From the NCBI GenBank assembly GCA_963377175.1, contig CAUJNA010003002.1, positions 255,501-319,500 of the forward strand: a stretch of DNA of 64,000 bases, written 5' to 3'. Both the position numbers and the translations under genes were made by a program. Numbering within the stretch: the first letter of the stretch is position 1; every line of letters begins with the position of its first letter. The DNA is from Effrenium voratum (Eukaryota; Sar; Dinophyceae; Suessiales; Symbiodiniaceae). Of the stretch, positions 61,401 through 64,000 are shown one piece after another. Below the pieces are notes generated by a model. That model ran no database searches. It saw nothing but the letters and a program-made list of their open reading frames with translations, and was not told where the DNA came from.

Positions 61401-61848
61401 GGTAACCCCTAATTGGCGAGTTGAGGGGGATTTGAACCCTGGTTCATGGGTTTACCACTAACTACCAAGCCAGGGCTCGAAACCACCAAGAGGGAAGCTG
61501 AGAAACCGGCCTCCGTTTTTCTTCATGAGCAGCCCTCCAATAAACTGAAAAGTCAGGCAACCTCTGATTGGTGGTTTGGATCGGCCCTGGTTCTTGTAGA
61601 ACCGAGCTTCAGGAGTGGCCCTCCAACGCTCAAATTTCGCAAGCCTCACGGAGTTATGGGGTTTAGCACCAATCCCCCGATTTCGGCTTCGAAACCACCG
61701 ATTCAGGGGGGTAAATGGGGTTTCCCACCACCAAACCGCCAGAACCGGCTTTGACACCCAACCAGGAATTTTGTGTTCGGCGCGCTTAGCGCGCGGAGGT
61801 TTGAGGGCTTTGAAGCCCAAAGCACCCCTTGGGCGAGGGAATTTGCGC
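61401..61848. other. Host non-coding DNA with tRNA-like relic
   Basis: The minus strand at about 61420-61485 has A-box-like TTGGTAGTTAGTGG and B-box GGTTCAAATCC, but too close together for a tRNA. Probably a SINE-type relic. Confidence 0.4.
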
Positions 61849-62010
61849 GGCGAGGAGTGGCCCTCCCAGAAGCCCCTGGGGGACTTCCTCTTCACGGGCT
61901 CCGAGGCTGAGCGGCGCCGGGTGCGCGCCGTGATCGCGGTGGATCCGGGCTGGGTGGGGCTGTGCGGGCTGCTGCCGCGGCCCTGCGTCTACCTCACCAC
62001 GCCACTCGTC
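61849..62010 (+). CDS. Unassigned GC-rich exon-like block
   Basis: The frame GEEWPSQKPLGDFLFTGSEA is followed by ERRRVRAVIAVDPGWVGLCG and a PRPCVYLTTPLV end. Third-position GC is very high, as in the RTCA exons, and it is bordered by repeat-like intron DNA. No family recognised; it may belong with the block at 63507. Confidence 0.4.
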
Positions 62011-63024
62011 TCGAAAACGGGGGGGGGTCTCCAAGGAAGCCAAGGCATAGGGAAGCCTAAGAACTCCTGCAACTCGAAAAGCTTGTACCTATTTCTTGGG
62101 CATTCCACTTAGTCGAAGTGGAGAAGACGTGAATCGATTTTTTGGGGAAAGAGCCTGGTTGGTTTTCACCCGAACCTGCACAGGAACCGGCTCCTGGAAG
62201 GCCATTTTCCTTTTTGGTGCGGGTTCACCGCAAAAAAAACAAACGTTTTTTTTGGGGGAAGCCCCTTGGCAAGAAGTCCAACATGGGCGGTTTTTCTCCT
62301 CCCGCTGAGTCGGGCACCCTTGCCAGTGGTTGGGAACCGCGCTGCCTTGCTTGTAGCACCCCTTTTGGCCATTGGACTCAATCCGGGACTCGGATTGGGC
62401 GCGGGAGGGAGTCCTGAGGGATCCCTATGATTCCTACGCCTCCCGGGACCGATGGTTCAGATTCGATCGATGTCCTTTTGATCGTTTAGTTTGGTTAGAA
62501 GTAGATGGGTTCCGCTGGTTTAGATGGGCTTTATGCCATCCATTTACGAGGGACACCCATCGATTTGCAGCATCTGAGCAGGAGTGTCCCTCAGATTCTT
62601 CTGCTTGCCACTCCTTTTTCGGCCGGAGTTGGGGTCCTCACCAGGCCCAATTTAAGGTCTGAGCTCCCGGGATGAAGTTGGAAGTTTGGAATGGGACACA
62701 TAGGGCCAACAAGATCACTGAACTGAGACGGGACCACTCAATGGGTCTTGTTGCATCCAATGGTTGACCAACCAGACGGTTTTCCGTTTTCCCTTCGCGG
62801 GATCCGATCCGAGATTCCTAAGGGACCTGCTTGTGTGTCTCAAGATAGGCTTCGGACCGCAAAATGGCTTCGCTTTTGTTTCCCTTCAAGACCCATGCCA
62901 AGCAGGGTACCGGCTCACAAAACACAGCCTTGTAAGATCCCGGCAGATTCCCAGGCAACGAAGCAAGCAAGAAGATCATGGGACGACCGTCGCATTTCTT
63001 GAGGCAACTGAGGATTTACCTGGA

Positions 63025-63122
63025 AACATTTTACATTTTTGCTTATTGTGGTTTAGTGGTTGAAAGCCAACCACTCAACTGCTAAAATTTAATTGTTTGC
63101 TCCCATTCCAACGTCAACCAAG
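63025..63122 (+). mobile_element. Dispersed repeat, family B, copy 4
   Basis: ACATTTTACATTTTTGCTTA, GTGGTTGAAAGCCAACCAC hairpin, then CTCCCATTCCAACGTCAACC. Confidence 0.75.
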
Positions 63123-63506
63123 TCTTGAGGGTTAGGGAAATGCAGGCCCGTGAAAGAGGGAATGATTCTCGTCACGGTGAACATAATGGGTGTTCTTTGT
63201 GTTTCCCATATAGCCCAAAGGCAAACCGGCAAACCCCGCATCTGCGGGAGGGTGTCATTTTCGCAGAGTGGGTTCATTTTCGCGCCGACTGAAGAGTCTA
63301 ACTAAAACAACTTTCGTGTCCATATGTCTCGTGCGAGTTGTCTCGTGCCAGTTGTGTCGTGCAAGTTTGGCTGCGCGAGCTTTCTCTTGCAAGTTCGGCT
63401 GTGTGATAAGGCAGGCGATCTTGCCGGAAGAGCCCCTTCTGCTGACAGCAGTAGCAAAAACATAAAAGCAAAAACCAAAACAACCAAAACGACAACAAGC
63501 AACAGC

Positions 63507-63680
63507 CAGCCAATTTTGCGCGACGCGTTGGACAGGCTGCGGGATCCCTTCTACCAGCTCCTGAGCTTGTGGCACTTCGCCTGCCTCCAAGGCGCGCAGA
63601 AGCGCGCGGCCTGGAACGCCACGGAGCGGCAGCTCGGGCGCTGCGAGCGCCCCATCACCCAGCCGCCGGGCGCCAAACTC
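63507..63680 (+). CDS. Unassigned GC-rich exon-like block
   Basis: Reads QPILRDALDRLRDPFYQLLS then LWHFACLQGAQKRAAWNATE and ends RCERPITQPPGAKL. It looks helical and has strong exon-type codon bias. It is followed at 63703 by a short inverted-repeat element. No family recognised. Confidence 0.45.
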
Positions 63681-63702
63681 GTTCCTTTTTTCGAGCGCTG
63701 GT

Positions 63703-63812
63703 GCAATAGACAGGGAATGAGAAATTGAATGACCCCCCCAAAGAAACATCCAACTGGTAGTTTCCTTTAAGGGAAGCCCCAGGTTCATTCCCTCATTCCC
63801 TGCTTATTGCAC
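63703..63812. mobile_element. Short inverted-repeat element, family D-like
   Basis: Ends TGCAATAGACAGGGAATGAG and CTCATTCCCTGCTTATTGCA are complementary apart from two or three positions. Length about 110 bases. It directly follows the exon-like block at 63507-63680. Confidence 0.75.
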
Positions 63813-64000
63813 CAGCAAGTTTTCCTTTCTTAAGAAAATCGGAGAAGACAAAGATGGATTTCGTGGTTCTGCGTCTGATTTCCCTTTGGAACTGCCAGCG
63901 CCAAACGGGCAGTACAGCTCACCTTACCCCTAGTTGGTTTGGTTTGGTGGTTTGGATGTGGGGGTACCTTCCCCTTCCCCATTATGCCACTTGGCTGCAA

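Noticed and set aside
61420..61485. tRNA gene on the minus strand
   Set aside because: A-box and B-box sequences are present but only about 15 bases apart, leaving no room for an anticodon arm. Similar lone B-boxes near 12850, 39670 and 48010 also lack tRNA folds.

Overview
The window is eukaryotic nuclear DNA carrying one integrated virus-like element. The flanks (about 1-14,564 and 36,765-64,000) look like dinoflagellate DNA: short GC-rich exons lie in kilobase introns full of microsatellites, minisatellites and small terminal-inverted-repeat elements. Most splice donors I can infer are GC or GA rather than GT, which is typical of dinoflagellates. There is also a piece of a copia-type reverse transcriptase. 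The organism is inferred from these features, not from a marker gene.

The centre, 14,565-36,764 (22.2 kb), is much more AT-rich, densely coding and almost intron-free. It is bounded by inverted repeats of about 1.25 kb. It encodes the Maverick/Polinton or Polinton-like-virus set: an rve-type integrase, a protein-primed family B DNA polymerase, an A32-like packaging ATPase, a double-jelly-roll major capsid protein and a penton-like minor capsid protein. It also carries a long fibre protein ending in a peptidase S74 chaperone domain, a class-3-lipase-like protein, two GIY-YIG nucleases with zinc-binding tails, several small zinc proteins and a methyltransferase stub. No adenovirus-type cysteine protease was recognised. 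The left half holds integrase, ATPase, fibre, GIY-YIG, capsid and lipase; the middle holds the penton and a run of probable virion proteins; the right holds polymerase, the second GIY-YIG and the methyltransferase stub. A shared ACTACTTAAAGA motif precedes the terminal and replication genes, and AT-rich hairpins sit at the 3' ends of many genes.

The element is partly broken as read. The polymerase is in three frames, the fibre is cut from its S74 domain by one in-frame TAA, two small genes are interrupted, the right-end zinc-finger copy is dead and the methyltransferase runs into a tandem repeat. This could be decay after integration or, for the single-base indels, assembly error.

Downstream, 37,869-53,257 holds 12 exons that join in frame into RNA 3'-terminal phosphate cyclase (RTCA), lacking only the short N-terminal exon. 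Upstream, three exons at 2.4-5.0 kb match the autophagy HORMA protein ATG101. The rest of the flanks is repeats plus a few unassigned GC-rich exon-like blocks. All calls are from reading alone; no database search was run.
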